A DNA stretch of 64,000 nucleotides from Achatina immaculata (GCA_009760885.1 CM019709.1:30929713-30993712), one strand, 5' to 3'. Shown: positions 43,451-56,372, counted from the stretch's first letter. Notes: generated by a model not told the origin, from the sequence alone. Translations and numbers: made by a program.

Positions 43451-46400
43451 GCTTTCGTGTACAAAAGTGATAAAATGTTGATGTACAGGGCTGACAGGTG
43501 TTAATGTGCAGATCTAATATGACAATGAAGTGCATTAGCAGTATTAATGTATAGATCTAATAGGACAGTGAAGTACATTATAAATATAAATGTGCAGATC
43601 TAACAGGACACTGAAGTACATTAGAAGTATTAATGTGTAGAACTAATAGGACAATGAAGTACGTTAGAAATATTAATGTGCAGAACTAATATAACACTGA
43701 AGTACGTTAGAAATATTTATTTGCAGATCTAGTAGGAAAATGAAGTACATTAGAAGTATTAATGTGCAGATCTAATAGGACATTGAAGTACATTACAAGT
43801 ATTAATTTGCAGAACTAATAGGATACTCAATGACATTAGAGGTATCAATATGCAGATCTAATAGGACACTGAAGTACATTAGATGTATTAATATGCAGAT
43901 CTAATAGGACAATAAGGTACATTAGAAGTATTAATGTGCAGATCTAATAGGACAGTGAAGCACATTAGAAGTATCTATGTGTAGATGTAATAGGACAATG
44001 AAGTACATTATAAGTATTAATGTGCAGATCTAAAAGGACAATGAAGTACATTAGAAGTATTAATGTGTAGAACAAAAAAGACAAGAAGTACATTAATAGT
44101 ATTAATGTGCAGAACTAATATGACACTGAAGTACATTAGAAGTATTTATGTGCAGAACTAATATGATACTGAACTACATTAGAAGTATTAATGTACAGAG
44201 CTAATAGGACAATGAAGTACGTTAGACGTATTAATGTGCAGATCTAATAGGACGGTGGAAAAAATTAGAAGTATCAATGTGTAGATCTAATAGGTTAATG
44301 AAGTACATTAAAAATATTAATGTGTAGAACAAAAAAGACATGAAGTACATTAGTAGTATTAATGTGCAGAATTAATAGGACACTGAATGACATTAGAAGT
44401 TTTAATGTTCAGATCTAAAAACACAGTGAAGTACATTAGAAGTATTAATGTGTAGATCTAATAGGACACTGAAGTACATTAGAAGTATTAATGTGTAGAT
44501 CTAATAGGACACTGAAGTACATTATAAGTATTAATGTGCTGATCTAATAGGACACGAAAGTACATTATAAATATTAATGTTCATAGCTATTAGGACGGTG
44601 AAGTACGTTAGAAGTATTAATGTGCTGATATAATAGGACAATGAAGTACATTAAATATATTAATGTGCAGACTTATAGAACATTTAACTATATTAGAAGT
44701 AATAATTTAAAGAACTAATATAACACTGAAGTACATTAGAAATGTTAATGTGGAGAACTAATAGGACAATGAAGTACATTAGAAGTATTACTGTGCACAA
44801 CTAATAGGACACTGAAGTACATTAGAAGAATTAATGTGTAGAACTAGTAGGACACTGAATTACATTAGAAATATTAATGTGCAGATCTAATAGGACACTA
44901 AAGTACATAAAAGTATTAATGTGTAGAACTAAAAAGATATTGAAGTACATTATAATTAGTAATGTGTAGATATATTAGCACATTGAATTACATAAGAAAT
45001 ATTAATATGCAGAACTAATAGGACACTGAATGATATTAGAAGTATCAATATGCAAATCTAAGAGGACAATGAAGTACATAAGAAGTATTAATACATAGAT
45101 CTAATAAGACAGTGAAGTACAATAGAAGTATTTATGTGCATATCTAAATCTACAATGAAGTTCATTGGAATTGTTAATGTGTAAAAAAAAAGACATTGAA
45201 GTACATTAGAAGTATTAATGTTCAGATCTTATAGGACAATGAAGTACTTTAGAAGAATTAATGTGGATAACTAATAGGACAGTGAAGTACATTAGAAGTA
45301 TTAACATGCCGATCTAATAGAACAGTAAAGTACATTAGAACTATTAATGTGCAGATCTAATAGGACAATTAAGTACATTAGAAGTATTAATGTGCAGAAT
45401 TAAGAGGAAAATGAAGTACATTAGAAGTATTAATGTGCAGATCTAATAGGACACTGAAGTACATTAGAAGTATTAATGTGTAGAACAAAAAAAACATGAA
45501 GTACATTAGAAGAATTAATATGCAGATCAAATAGGGCAATAAAGTACATTATAAGTATTAATGTGCAGATCGAATAGGACACTGATGTACATTAAACGTA
45601 TTATTATGAAGAACTAAAAAAATACTGAAGTACATTAGAAGTATTAATGTGTAGATCTAATAGGACACTGAAGCACGTTATAAGTATTGATGTTGTGGTA
45701 TAATAGGACAATATAGTACATTATAGGTATTAATATGGAGAACTATTAGGACACTGAAATACATTATAAGTATCAGTGTTTCCATCTAATAGGACACTAA
45801 AGTACATTAGAAGTATTAATGTGCAGACCTATTAGGACATTGAAGTACATTAGGAGTATTAATGTGCAGAACTAATAGGACAATGAAATATTTCTAAAGT
45901 ATAAATGTGCAGACTTATAGGACATTGAAGTACATTAGAAGTATTAATGTGCAGAACGAATAAGACACTGAAATACATTAGGAGTATTAATGTGCAGAAC
46001 AATATAGGACACTGAAGTACATTAGAATATTAATGTGCAGAACTAATATGATAATGAAATACATTATAAGTATTTATGTGCAGATCTAATAGGACAATGA
46101 AGTACATTAGAAGTATTAATGTGCAGATCTAATAGGACACTGAAGTATATTAGAGGTATTAATGTGTAGAACTAAAAAGACATTGAAGTATATTAGAAGT
46201 ATTAATGTGCAGATCTAATAGGACATTCAAGTACATTATAAGTATTAATTTGCAGAACTAATTGGACAGTGAAGTACATTTGAAGTACTAATATGCAGAT
46301 CTAATAGGACAACGAAGTACATTAAAAGTATGAATGTGTATATTTAATAGGACAGTGAGTACATTATAAATATTAATGTGAAGATCTTATAGGACTTGAA

Positions 46401-49400
46401 GTACATTAGAAGTATTAATGTGTAGAACTAATAGGACGCTGAAGTACGTTAGAAATATTAATGTGCAGAACTAATATGACACTGAAGTACGTTAGAAATA
46501 TATATGTGCAGATCTAGTAGTAAAATGAAGTACATTAGAAGTATTAATATGTAAAACTAATAGGACACTGAATGACATTAGAAGTATTAATGTTGTGATA
46601 TAATAGGACAATATAGTACATTATGGGTATTGATATGGAGAACTATTATGACACTGAAATACATTATAAGTATCAATGTCTAGATCTAATAGGACATTAA
46701 AGTACATTAGAAATATTAATGTGCAGACCTATTAGAACATTGAAGTACATTAGAAGTATTAATGTGCAGAACTAATAGGACAATGAAATTTTTTCGCAGT
46801 ATTATTGTGCATACTTATAATGCATTGAAGTACATTAGAAGTATTAATGTGCTGAACGAATAGGACACTGAAATACATTAGAAGTATTAATGTGCAAAAC
46901 AATATAGGACACTGTAGTACACTAGAGTATTAATGTGCAGAACTAATATGATAAAGAAATACATTATACGTATTTATTTGCAGAACTAACAGGACAGTGA
47001 AGTACATTAGAAGTATTAATGTTCAGATCTAATAGGACAATGAAGTACATTAGATTATTAATGTGCAGATCTAATAGGACACTGAAGTATATTAGAGGTA
47101 TTAATGTGTAGAACTAAAAAGACATTGAAGTATATTAGATGTATTAATGTGCAGATCTAATAGGACATTCAAGTACATATAAGTATTAATTTGCAGAACT
47201 AATAGGACAGTGAAGTACATTGAAGTATTAGTATGCAGATCTAATAGGACAATGAAGTACATTAAACGTATGAATGTGTATATTTAATAGGACAGTGAGC
47301 ACATTATAAATATTAATGTGAAGATCTTATAGGACTTGAAGTATGTTAGAAATATTAATGTGCAGAACTAATATGACACTGAAGTACGTTAGAAATATAT
47401 ATGTGCAGATCTAGTAGTAAAATGAAGTACATTAGAAGTATCAATATGCAGAACTAATAGGACACTGAATGACATTAGAAGTATTAATGTTCAGATCTAA
47501 AAACACAGTGAGGTACATTAGAAGTATTAATGTGTAGATCTATAGGACACTGAAGTACATTAGACGTATTAATGTTGTGATATAATAGGACAATATAGTA
47601 CATTATGGGTATTGATATGGAGAACTATTAGGGCACTGAAATACATTGTAAGTATCAATGTCTAGATCTAATAGGACATTAAAGTACATTAGAAGTATTA
47701 ATGTGCAGACCTATTAGAACATTGAAGTACATTAGAAGTATTAATGCGCAGAACGAATAGGACACTGAAGTACACTAGAATATTAATGTGCAGAACTAAT
47801 ATGATAAAGAAATACATTATACGTATTTATTTGCCGAACTAATAGGACATTGAAGTATATTAGAGGTATTAATGTGCAGAACTAATATGATAAAGAAATA
47901 CATTATACGTATTTATTTGCAGAACTAACAGGACAGTGAAGTACATTAGAAGTATTAATGTTCAGATCTAATAGGACAATGAAGTACATTAGATTATTAA
48001 TGTGCAGATCTAATAGGACACTGAAGTATATTAGAGGTATTAATGTGTAGAACTAAAAAGACATTGAAGTATATTAGATGTATTAATGTGCAGATCTAAT
48101 AGGACATTCAAGTACATTATAAGTATTAATTTGCAGAACTAATAGGACAGTGAAGTACATTTGAAGTATTAGTATGCAGATCTAATAGGACAATGAAGTA
48201 CATTAAACGTATGAATGTGTATATTTAATAGGACAGTGAGCACATTATAAATATTAATGTGAAGATCTTATAGGACTTGAAGTATGTTAGAAATATTAAT
48301 GTGCAGAACTAATATGACACTGAAGTACGTTAGAAATATATATGTGCAGATCTAGTAGTAAAATGAAGTACATTAGAAGTATCAATATGCAGAACTAATA
48401 GGACACTGAATGACATTAGAAGTATTAATGTTCAGATCTAAAAACACAGTGAGGTACATTAGAAGTATTAATGTGTAGATCTAATAGGACACTGAAGTAC
48501 ATTAGACGTATTAATGTTGTGATATAATAGGACAATATAGTACATTATGGGTATTGATATGGAGAACTATTAGGGCACTGAAATACATTGTAAGTATCAA
48601 TGTCTAGATCTAATAGGACATTAAAGTACATTAGAAGTATTAATGTGCAGACCTATTAGAACATTGAAGTACATTAGAAGTATTAATGTGCAGAACAATA
48701 TAGGACACTGAAGTACACTAGAATATTAATGTGCAGAACTAATATGATAAAGAAATACATTATACGTATTTATTTGCCGAACTAATAGGACATTGAAGTA
48801 TATTAGAAGTATTAATGTGCAGATCTAATAGTACATTCAAGTACATTATAAGTATTAATTTACAGAACTAATAGGACTGTGAAGTACGTTAGAAATATTA
48901 ATGTGCAGAACTAAAATGACACTGAAGTACGTTAGAAATATTTATGTGCAGATCTAGTAGTAAAATGAAGTACATTAGAAGTATTAATGTTCAGATCTAA
49001 TATGACACTGAAGTGCATTAGAACTATTAATGTGTAGAACTTAAAAGACATTGAAGTACATTAGAATTATTAATGTGCAGATCTAATGGGACATTGAAGC
49101 ACATTAGAAGTATTAATTTGCAGAACTAATAGGAATCTGAATGACATTAGAGGTATCAATATTCAGATCTAATAGGACACTGAAGTATATTAGATGTATT
49201 AATATGCAGATCTAATAGGACAATAAAGTACATTAGAAGTATTAACGTGCAGATCTAATAGGACAGTTAAGCACATTAGAAGTATCTATGTGTAGATGTA
49301 ATAGGACACTGAAGTCCATTAGAAGTATTTATGTGAAGACCTAACAGGACACTGAACTACATTAGAAGTATTAATGTGCAGATCTAATAGGACGGTGGAA

Positions 49401-50098
49401 AAAACTAGAAGTATCAATGTGTAGATCTAATAGGACAAGGAAGTACATTATAAGTATTAATGTGCAGATCTAATAGGACACTGAAGTACATTAGAAGTAT
49501 TAATGTGCAGATCTAATAGGACACTGAAGTACATTAGAAGTATTAATGTGCAGAACTAATAGGACACTGAAGTACATTATAAGTATTAATATGCAGATCT
49601 AATAGGACAATGAAGTACATTAGAAGTTTTAATGTGCAGATCTAATAGGTCAATGAAGTACATCAGAAATATTAATGTCTAGAACAAAAAATACATGAAG
49701 TACATTAGTAGTATTAATGTGCAGAACTAATAGGACACTGAATGACATTAGAAGTATTTATGTTCAGATCTAAAAACAGAGTGAAGTACATTAGAAGTAT
49801 TAATGTGTAGATCTAATAGAACACTGAAGTACGTTATAAGTATTAATGTGCTGATCTAATAGTACACTAAAGTACATTATAAATATTAATATTCAGACCT
49901 ATTAGGACAGTGAAGTACATTATAAGTATTAATGTGCTGATATAATAGGACAATGAAGTGCATTAGAGGTATTAATGTGCAGACTTATACGACATTTAAG
50001 TACATTAGAAGTATTAATTTAAAGAAATAATAGGACACTGAAGTACATTAGAAATGTTAATGTGGAGAACTAATAGGACAATGAAGTACATTAGAAGT
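43451..50098. repeat. 43-bp minisatellite array (about 150 monomers)
   Basis: Consensus built from gaagtacattagaagta, ttaatgtgcagatc and taataggacact. Many monomers differ by a few bases (cagatct/cagaact, cattaga/cattata). Each carries the dyad acatta-gaagtat-taatgt. A higher-order period of about 0.90-0.98 kb is visible in 45.69-49.0 kb. No gene within the array. Confidence 0.95.
45691..49000. repeat. Higher-order repeat inside the minisatellite
   Basis: The rare monomer beginning tgttgtg(g/a)tataatagg appears at 45,691, 46,591, 47,573 and 48,513 (spacing 900, 982, 940). Others such as tatgataaagaaatacatta repeat in step at 46,947, 47,805, 47,886 and 48,739. So blocks of about 21-23 monomers were copied as units. 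Confidence 0.85.
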
Positions 50099-51408
50099 CT
50101 TCTTCTTCTTCATTCACTTCTACCACCAAAAACCGCACTGTGATCCTACTGAATTCACGCCTGTGGTCCTCGTTAGGTCCCATGGTCCCCTGTGTGGTCC
50201 AAAATAGACCACACAGAGTTCCACGAAAGGACCACAAGGGGTTCAGAGTATCACAGTGCTTTAGCCTGTATTCTTGGTGGGTCTCGGAAGCGGGATTGCG
50301 TGACACCGTGGTTTTCATTGCACCAGTTTAGTCTAGTGTTGGACTTTCTCACCGGAAGACCTCGACGTGTTTAGGATATCAGTGCATCCCCGCTGGGTGA
50401 GAGGCGATAGCCCACCCAGGCCAGAGTTGGACTTTCTCACCGGAAAACCTCGACGTGTTTTGAGATACCCGTGTATCACCGCCGGGTGAGAGGTGGTTGC
50501 CCATCCAGTCCAGGGTTGGACTTTCTCACCGGAAAACCTCAGCGTGATTAGGATACGTAGACATCCCCGCCGGGTGAGAGGTGGTTGCCTATCTAGACTT
50601 CCCTGGTCCAGTGTCTCCGACTTCAGCATTTTGCGGTTGTGGCTGCTACCTTTCCTAGTTGTGACCAGGATGGAGCTTTTGTCCAGGAGGACGAATCCTC
50701 GCAACTAGTGACTTCTACCCCTGGGTTGAGCCGGTTTAGGCATTTCCCAGTATATGTGTGTTTGGGACGGGACCGACCTCTAGGGCAGAGGTACTGTGAC
50801 ATGCATAGCCTTCAAGATTCACCCCTGGTATGAGCCGGTTTAGGTAAAATTCACCAGTATGGGTGTTTATCAGGCGTTACCGACCTCTAGAGCGGAGGTG
50901 GCGTGACATGTCTAGCCATCGAGTTCCACCCCTGGTGTGTGCCGGTTTAGGCATATTTCAACAGTGTAGGTGTATTTCGGACATGGCCGGCCTCTAGAGC
51001 AGAGGTGCCGTGGTATAGCTCTCGTAGCGATACTACTGGACATACCGGTTAAACTTCACTTTCCACCACCTTTTACCATCGGCTCCGCACAGCAACCTTT
51101 ATTTCTTTTCCGCATTTACTTCCTTAACCGGGAGGAGCTTCACTCCACGCGCGGCATTTGAGGAGTCTCGCCAGCAGTGTCTTAACCTCTGGGACAAGCC
51201 GGTTCATGCATTTCACCCGATATGACCGCACTCAGGACGTGGCCGACCTCCGAACCAGAGGTGCCGTGATTTGACTGTTTGCTTCGCTTTATCCTTTCAA
51301 CCACCTTTTCCGCACTGATGCTGCGCGGCAACCTCATTTGCAAATTTCTTCATTGGCCGGGAAGAGCACCGCTCCACGCACGGCAGCTGAAGATCTCGCC
51401 AACAGCGG
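50099..51408. repeat. GC-rich spacer-like DNA with three subrepeat families
   Basis: R1: three copies, about 88 bp, starting 50,339, 50,427 and 50,516 (ttggactttctcaccgga). R2: four copies of about 105 bp from 50,718, 50,820, 50,926 and 51,184 (gccggtttaggcat, ccgacctctag-gcagaggt). R3: two copies of about 120 bp at 51,056 and 51,293 (ccaccttttccgca, ctccacgc-cggca). Composition and subrepeats suggest rDNA spacer, but it lies on the 3' side of the 18S segment. 50,191-50,215 is a perfect 9-bp hairpin. Confidence 0.65.
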
Positions 51409-51414
51409 AATCGA

Positions 51415-51447
<33 letters not shown>

Positions 51448-51894
51448 AACGTAATCAACGCGAGCTTATGACTCGCGCTTACTGGGAATTCCTCCTTCAT
51501 GGGGAAGAATTACAAGCCCCAATCCCTAGCACGAAGGAGATTCAACGGGTTTCCCAACCCTTTCGGGTTAGGGAGGCATCCACGCTGATTCCTTCAGTGT
51601 AGCGCGCGTGCGGCCCCGGACATCTAAGGGCATCACAGACGTGTTATTGCTCAATCTCGTGTGGCTAAACGCCACTCGTCCCTCTAAGAAGTTGCGCCGG
51701 CGCATCGAAGAACCGGCGAACTATTTAATAGGCTAGAGTCTCGTTCGTTATCGGAATTAACCAGACAAATCGCTCCACCAACTAAGAACGGCCATGCACC
51801 ACCACCCACCGAATCAAGAAAGAGCTATCAATCTGTCAATCCTTACAGTGTCCGGACCGGGTGAGTTTTCCCGTGTTGAGTCAAATTAAGCCGC

Positions 51895-51943
<49 letters not shown>

Positions 51944-53105
51944 TTTGCAACCATACTTACCCCGGAACCCAAAAACTTTGGTTTCCCGGAAGCTGCCCGC
52001 AGAGTCGTCGAAGCAACTCCTGCGGATCGCTAGTCGGCATCGTTTATGGTCAGAACTACGACGGTATCTGATCGTCTTCGCGCCTCTGACTTTCGTTCTT
52101 GATTAATGAAAACATTCTTGACAAATGCTTTCGCAGTAGCTCGTCTTGCGGCGATCCAAGAATTTCACCTCTAACGACGCAATACGAATGCCCCCGTTTG
52201 TCCCTGTTAATCATTACCTCCAGTTTCGAAAACCAACAAAATAGAACCGAGGTCCTATTCCATTATTCCATGCACCATTATTCAGGCAGCTGGGGCCTCC
52301 TTTGAACACTCTAATTTTTCAAAGTAAACGCGCCGGCCACCCGGGACGCTCAGCGAAGAGCACCCGCGGGAGAGAGCCGGCAGACGGTAGGGCAGGAGAC
52401 AACGGGCAGTGAACCGGCGCGAGCCGGACCGCCCGCCTGCGCCTGAGATCCAACTACGAGCTTTTAACTGCAACAACTTTAATATACGCTATTGGAGCTG
52501 GAATTACCGCGGCTGCTGGCACCAGACTTGCCCTCCAATAGATCCTCGTTAAAGGGTTTAAAGTGTACTCATTCCAATTACGGGGCCTCGAAAGAGTCCC
52601 ATGTTGTTATTTTTCGTCACTACCTCCCCGTGCCGGGAGTGGGTAAGTTGCGCGCCTGCTGCCTTCCTTGGATGTGGTAGCCGTTTCTCATGCTCCCTCT
52701 CCGGAATCGAACCCTGATTCCCCGTTACCCGTTACAAACATGGTAGGCATGTCACGTACCATCGACATTTGATAGGGCAGACATTTGAAAGATGCGTCGC
52801 CGGCACAGAAGGCCATGCGATCAGCACAAAGTTATCCAGAGTCACCAGTTGGGACGCCGCGCCCCGCGAAGGGCAACGACAATTGGTTTTGAACTAATAA
52901 AAGCGCTCTTTCCACGAGGGTCGGAGCTTGGTAAGCATGTATTAGCTCTAGAATTGCCACAGTTATCCAAGTAGGATCGTGTCATCTAAGGAACCTCGAC
53001 TGATTTAATGAGCCATTCGCGGTTTCACCGTGAGACAGTGTGAACTTAGACATGCATGGCTTAATCTTTGAGACAAGCATATGCTACTGGCAGGATCACC
53101 AGATA
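51409..53105 (-). rRNA. 18S small-subunit rRNA gene, 3' truncated
   Basis: On the minus strand the 5' end is recognisable (TGATCCTGCCAGTAG), then GGTAATTCCAGCTCCAATAG, GAGGTGAAATTCTTGGATCG, GAAACTTAAAGGAATTGACG and TTTGTACACACCGCCCGTCG. The gene stops shortly after the last of these; the final roughly 140 nucleotides (including the universal 3' end) are absent. Length here is about 1,697. Two single-base losses occur in near-universal 5' sequence (GGTGATCC for GGTTGATCC, GTAGCATATG for GTAGTCATATG). Small-subunit ribosomal RNA; probably a partial or pseudo copy. No 5.8S or 28S sequence was recognised. Confidence 0.95.
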
Positions 53106-53590
53106 GCTTTCTTCACCGAACCTTTGTCGGATATCTGCCGACAGACCGACGCGGGGCAAGGGAGACAGCGCTCTGCTCAGAGCGGATCCCTTTCGACCCC
53201 GGCGGCGTTTCATTTCCTTTAACCGGCGGGGGCGGCTCTCTCTGCTATAACGAGCGGAGAAGAAAGCCTGGCCACCCACAAACAACACACGTTACATACT
53301 GCAGACCCGATACTCTTTGCGAGAGATGGGCCAATTTCGAGACCATCGGTCGACAAAACCGTACTACATCGTTATCACGAACCTGGCTGGCTAACCGTTT
53401 ACATGCTTCGCTTGACGGACAAACCACTTGCTTCTGCATCGAAACACCTTAACTCTCGCCATCCGGGAAGGGAGCGAAAGCCTGTCTCCCCACGCACGGA
53501 ACTCGAGAGCGCTTTTTCGCCAAAAGAACGGTCGGCCTGCGCAACAGCAACCGCCCGCGCTGTGCAGGTCGGCGCAGCTCTGCGCGGCTG
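53106..53590 (-). other. Probable 5' external transcribed spacer of the rDNA
   Basis: GC-rich sequence directly upstream of the 18S 5' end on the minus strand, without coding character, ending abruptly at 53,590 where the minisatellite resumes. Assignment rests on position and composition only. Confidence 0.55.
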
Positions 53591-53656
53591 ACACATTAGA
53601 AGTATTAATGTGCAGAACTAATATGACACTGAAGTACATTAGAAGTATTAATGTGC
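53591..53656. repeat. 43-bp minisatellite resumes
   Basis: About one and a half monomers (acattagaagtattaatgt, gcagaactaatatgacac) between the rDNA block and the assembly gap. Confidence 0.9.
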
Positions 53657-53756
53657 NNNNNNNNNNNNNNNNNNNNNNNNNNNNNNNNNNNNNNNNNNNN
53701 NNNNNNNNNNNNNNNNNNNNNNNNNNNNNNNNNNNNNNNNNNNNNNNNNNNNNNNN
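53657..53756. other. Assembly gap, 100 N
   Basis: Exactly 100 undetermined bases, the usual placeholder for a gap of unknown size. Sequence character changes across it. 53,757-53,925 beyond it holds nothing recognised. Confidence 0.98.
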
Positions 53757-53925
53757 TATAAATGTTACACCGGTTGTTTTATTGAAACAAACAACTGTCA
53801 CTATAATGACCATACGGTAGCTTCGGGATACCGGAAGAGTCGCTATATCGACCAAACGCACGGAAAGAGCAACCTCATGACTGCAATAACTGGAAGTGTG
53901 TAACCTTACTATCAGTTGTGTCAAA

Positions 53926-55175
53926 GGTGTTTTGTAAAGTGATTCTGAATAGAATTAAGGATGTAGTGGATACTGCAATAATAGAAGAACAGGCAGGATT
54001 TCAAAAAAAGAGAAGCTGTCTCGACCAGATCTTTACTCTAAGAATAATATTGAAGAACGTATTGAAATGCAGAAACTATTACCCATGAACTTCATAGACT
54101 TTTAAAAAAGCATTTGATAGCACACACAGAGATTCAATGTGGAAAAATTTAAGACTATATGGAATATGATCTAAAATTGTCAACATCATTAGAGATCTCT
54201 ACAACGAATATGTTTGTGAAGTCAAGACAGAAGAAGGAATAACTGAAACAGGTGTGAAACAAGGATGTATATTATCTCCCTTGCATTTTGGAATTGCTAT
54301 AGCCTTTATAATGAAAAGATGCAGTGCAGGTAAAACCAGCACTTATTGGGTACATGGGACCTAAATAGAAGATCTTCATTTTTGCAGATGACATAACTCT
54401 TATCAGTGACAATGTGAAATTGATGCAGGAAAACACAAATTCCCTGTCTTCCTTGGCTAGCAAAATAGGTCTTGAAATTAACAAAGACGAAACAAAAATA
54501 ATGAAATTTCTCATTAATTAGGAAGGAAAAATATATGTAGAAGGAACAGTTGTTGATTAATTAAATTAGTTTGCATACCTTGGCAGTTACATAGTCCAGG
54601 ATGGTGACACCAGGAAGGAAGTTAGAATAAGAATTACAAAAGCAGCATTGTCCTTTAACATATGGAATTCAAAAGTTATAAGCACAAAAACCAAGTTAAG
54701 ATTATTCAATTCAAATGTGATATCAACCCTCATTTACGCATGCAAAAGCTGGAAATCAACTAAAGAAACAGTCAAGAAATTAGACTCTTTTGAAAACAAG
54801 TGCGTAAGGAAAATACTCGGTATAAAGTGGAACGAATTCAAGAACAACTCAGAGATAAGACAGATGAGCAAACAACAACCTGTCTCAGAAGTGATCATAA
54901 AAAAGAAGATGAACATATGTAGGCCATGTGATGAGAAGAAACAATTATAACCGAAATAAGCTATCAAGTGGAACACAACAGACTGAAGAAAAAGATGTCG
55001 ACCACGTGAAACTCTAAAGAGAACATTGTTAAGAGAAGCCAGTTTAGTGGGCATAACATCCCTTGTTGAAGTTGAAAGGCTCGCCGAGAACAGTAAAACT
55101 TGGCAAACCACTATCTGAAGCCTATGTCACGTATACTGGCACGGGAAGGATGTAAGATGTACGGGAAGGATGTAA
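53926..55175 (+). mobile_element. LINE-C, RTE-like non-LTR retrotransposon, 5' truncated
   Basis: Plus strand: FCKVILNRIKDVVDTAIIEE, EEQAGFQKKRSCLDQIF, KAFDSTHRDSMW (frameshifted just before), VKQGCILSP, LHFADDITLISDN, then the thumb (YLGSYIVQDGD, 54,648-54,950) and the C-terminal end TLKRTLLREA. The tail is two copies of acgggaaggatgtaagat. Stops at about 54,090, 54,105, 54,170 and 54,362 make it inactive, although the FADD box is intact. The last 295 bases also belong to the segmental duplication. Confidence 0.85.
54648..54950 (+). pseudogene. LINE-C thumb/C-terminal segment
   Basis: LRLFNSNVISTLIYACKSW, KLDSFENKCVRKILGIKW: the usual post-RT blocks. Resembles LINE-D in design. Frame lost at 54,950. 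Confidence 0.75.
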
Positions 55176-55367
55176 GATCCAACACTCACCGAGCCACCAA
55201 CATATATCATATATATCAACTGTCACAGTGACACAAACTTGAAAAAAACAAATTCTGAAGAATTGTAACAATTTTAGTGTATTTTTACAACTAAATGTCT
55301 TCCATAATATTTGTTGCAAACACAAAGTGAAGAATACATTGACTATATTTTCAAATTTAATATTCTT

Positions 55368-55368
<1 letters not shown>

Positions 55369-55418
<50 letters not shown>
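55369..55418. repeat. TA dinucleotide run
   Basis: Perfect alternating AT, shorter and interrupted in unit 2 (58,817-58,861). Confidence 0.97.
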
Positions 55419-55420
<2 letters not shown>

Positions 55421-55640
55421 GCTTCTCGTTCTTCAGCTTTCTGAGTCATTAAGGCTCATTGCTGCAGATAAAATTCGCTTCTATTCCTCTCTATTCAGAA
55501 CTTCTCTCTCCAGTTGGTGACACCAGTTTCTTTTATATCCTCTTCTATGTTGTCTTTCCTTTTCTGTCTTGGTCTACTCCTTAGTCCTGTTTCCCTCATC
55601 TCTTATGCATACATAATTTTCATTTGTCTGTTCTCTTCCA
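55419..55640 (-). mobile_element. Possible LINE C-terminal fragment (LINE-F)
   Basis: Minus strand reads RSRPRQKRKDNIEEDIKETG and VTNWRE, resembling the GRP-RW-DDI end of RTE-like LINEs. Short and degenerate; a copy is at 58,862-59,080. 55,176-55,368 before it and 55,640-56,300 after it contain nothing recognised; the short frame at 55,720-55,944 has no support as a gene. Confidence 0.45.
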
Positions 55641-56305
55641 TTCTTTAATACATATAAGTTTAAATTTTATGATGAATCACATTCACCCTGTGCTATGGCC
55701 CCAGTGAAAGTTTCCTGCAGTGGTCCTCCAGCTCACTCTGTTTTTTTGTTGTTGTTTTCACACAGTACATGGCCAAGCTGAAACCAGTCTATCCCTCCAT
55801 CTCTATGATGTCCACCTATCTATACCACTGTCATCCTCTTGCTCTTCTTTTCTTTTCATGAAAATAGATGAGTGTGTGGTTCAGTTTTACACAAAGATAC
55901 AGATTATGAGGAAAGATGACAGAAAGCAAGAAGAGTACATATAAATGAAAATCATACAACAATCCAATATTTGGGCAAAAGCCTTTTTCAAGGATCACAT
56001 ACAAAAACTGGCAATTAAAGAACGAAGAAGCAAGTAAAATCTTTGGAATGCATCAAACTGTAAAAGGTACCTCACACAGGCAATCCTCAATGGTTTTTGT
56101 TTTCTAAACTGTCATCGCATCAACACTGAATCAACTACAACAGCTCCATCCTTCCTTCCACTTTGGTAATGAGGATGGCATTGATAAACGATGTGACATT
56201 TTCAGTTTACAGAACTGGTTGTAAAATAAAAAAGATGAATTACTTACTCTGCAGGAAAATGTTTAACCATTCATAATGTAAGGTATCACATAACATTTAG
56301 TCACG

Positions 56306-56306
<1 letters not shown>

Positions 56307-56372
<66 letters not shown>

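Noticed and set aside
43451..50098. Regular short repeats that could suggest a CRISPR array
   Set aside because: Monomers are contiguous and fully repetitive, with no unique spacers, in an animal genome. It is a minisatellite.
50099..53590. 28S, 5.8S or an 18S-specific retrotransposon (R7/R8 type)
   Set aside because: No 28S/5.8S landmark and no reverse transcriptase reading was found in the block.
50091..53820. Open frames of 60-177 residues across the rDNA block and gap
   Set aside because: They lie over 18S rRNA, spacer or N bases and show no protein family.
55720..55944. Possible secreted small protein with a hydrophobic start
   Set aside because: No family signature. Partial conservation in the second unit (59,067-59,476) is explained by recent duplication, and the frame differs between copies.
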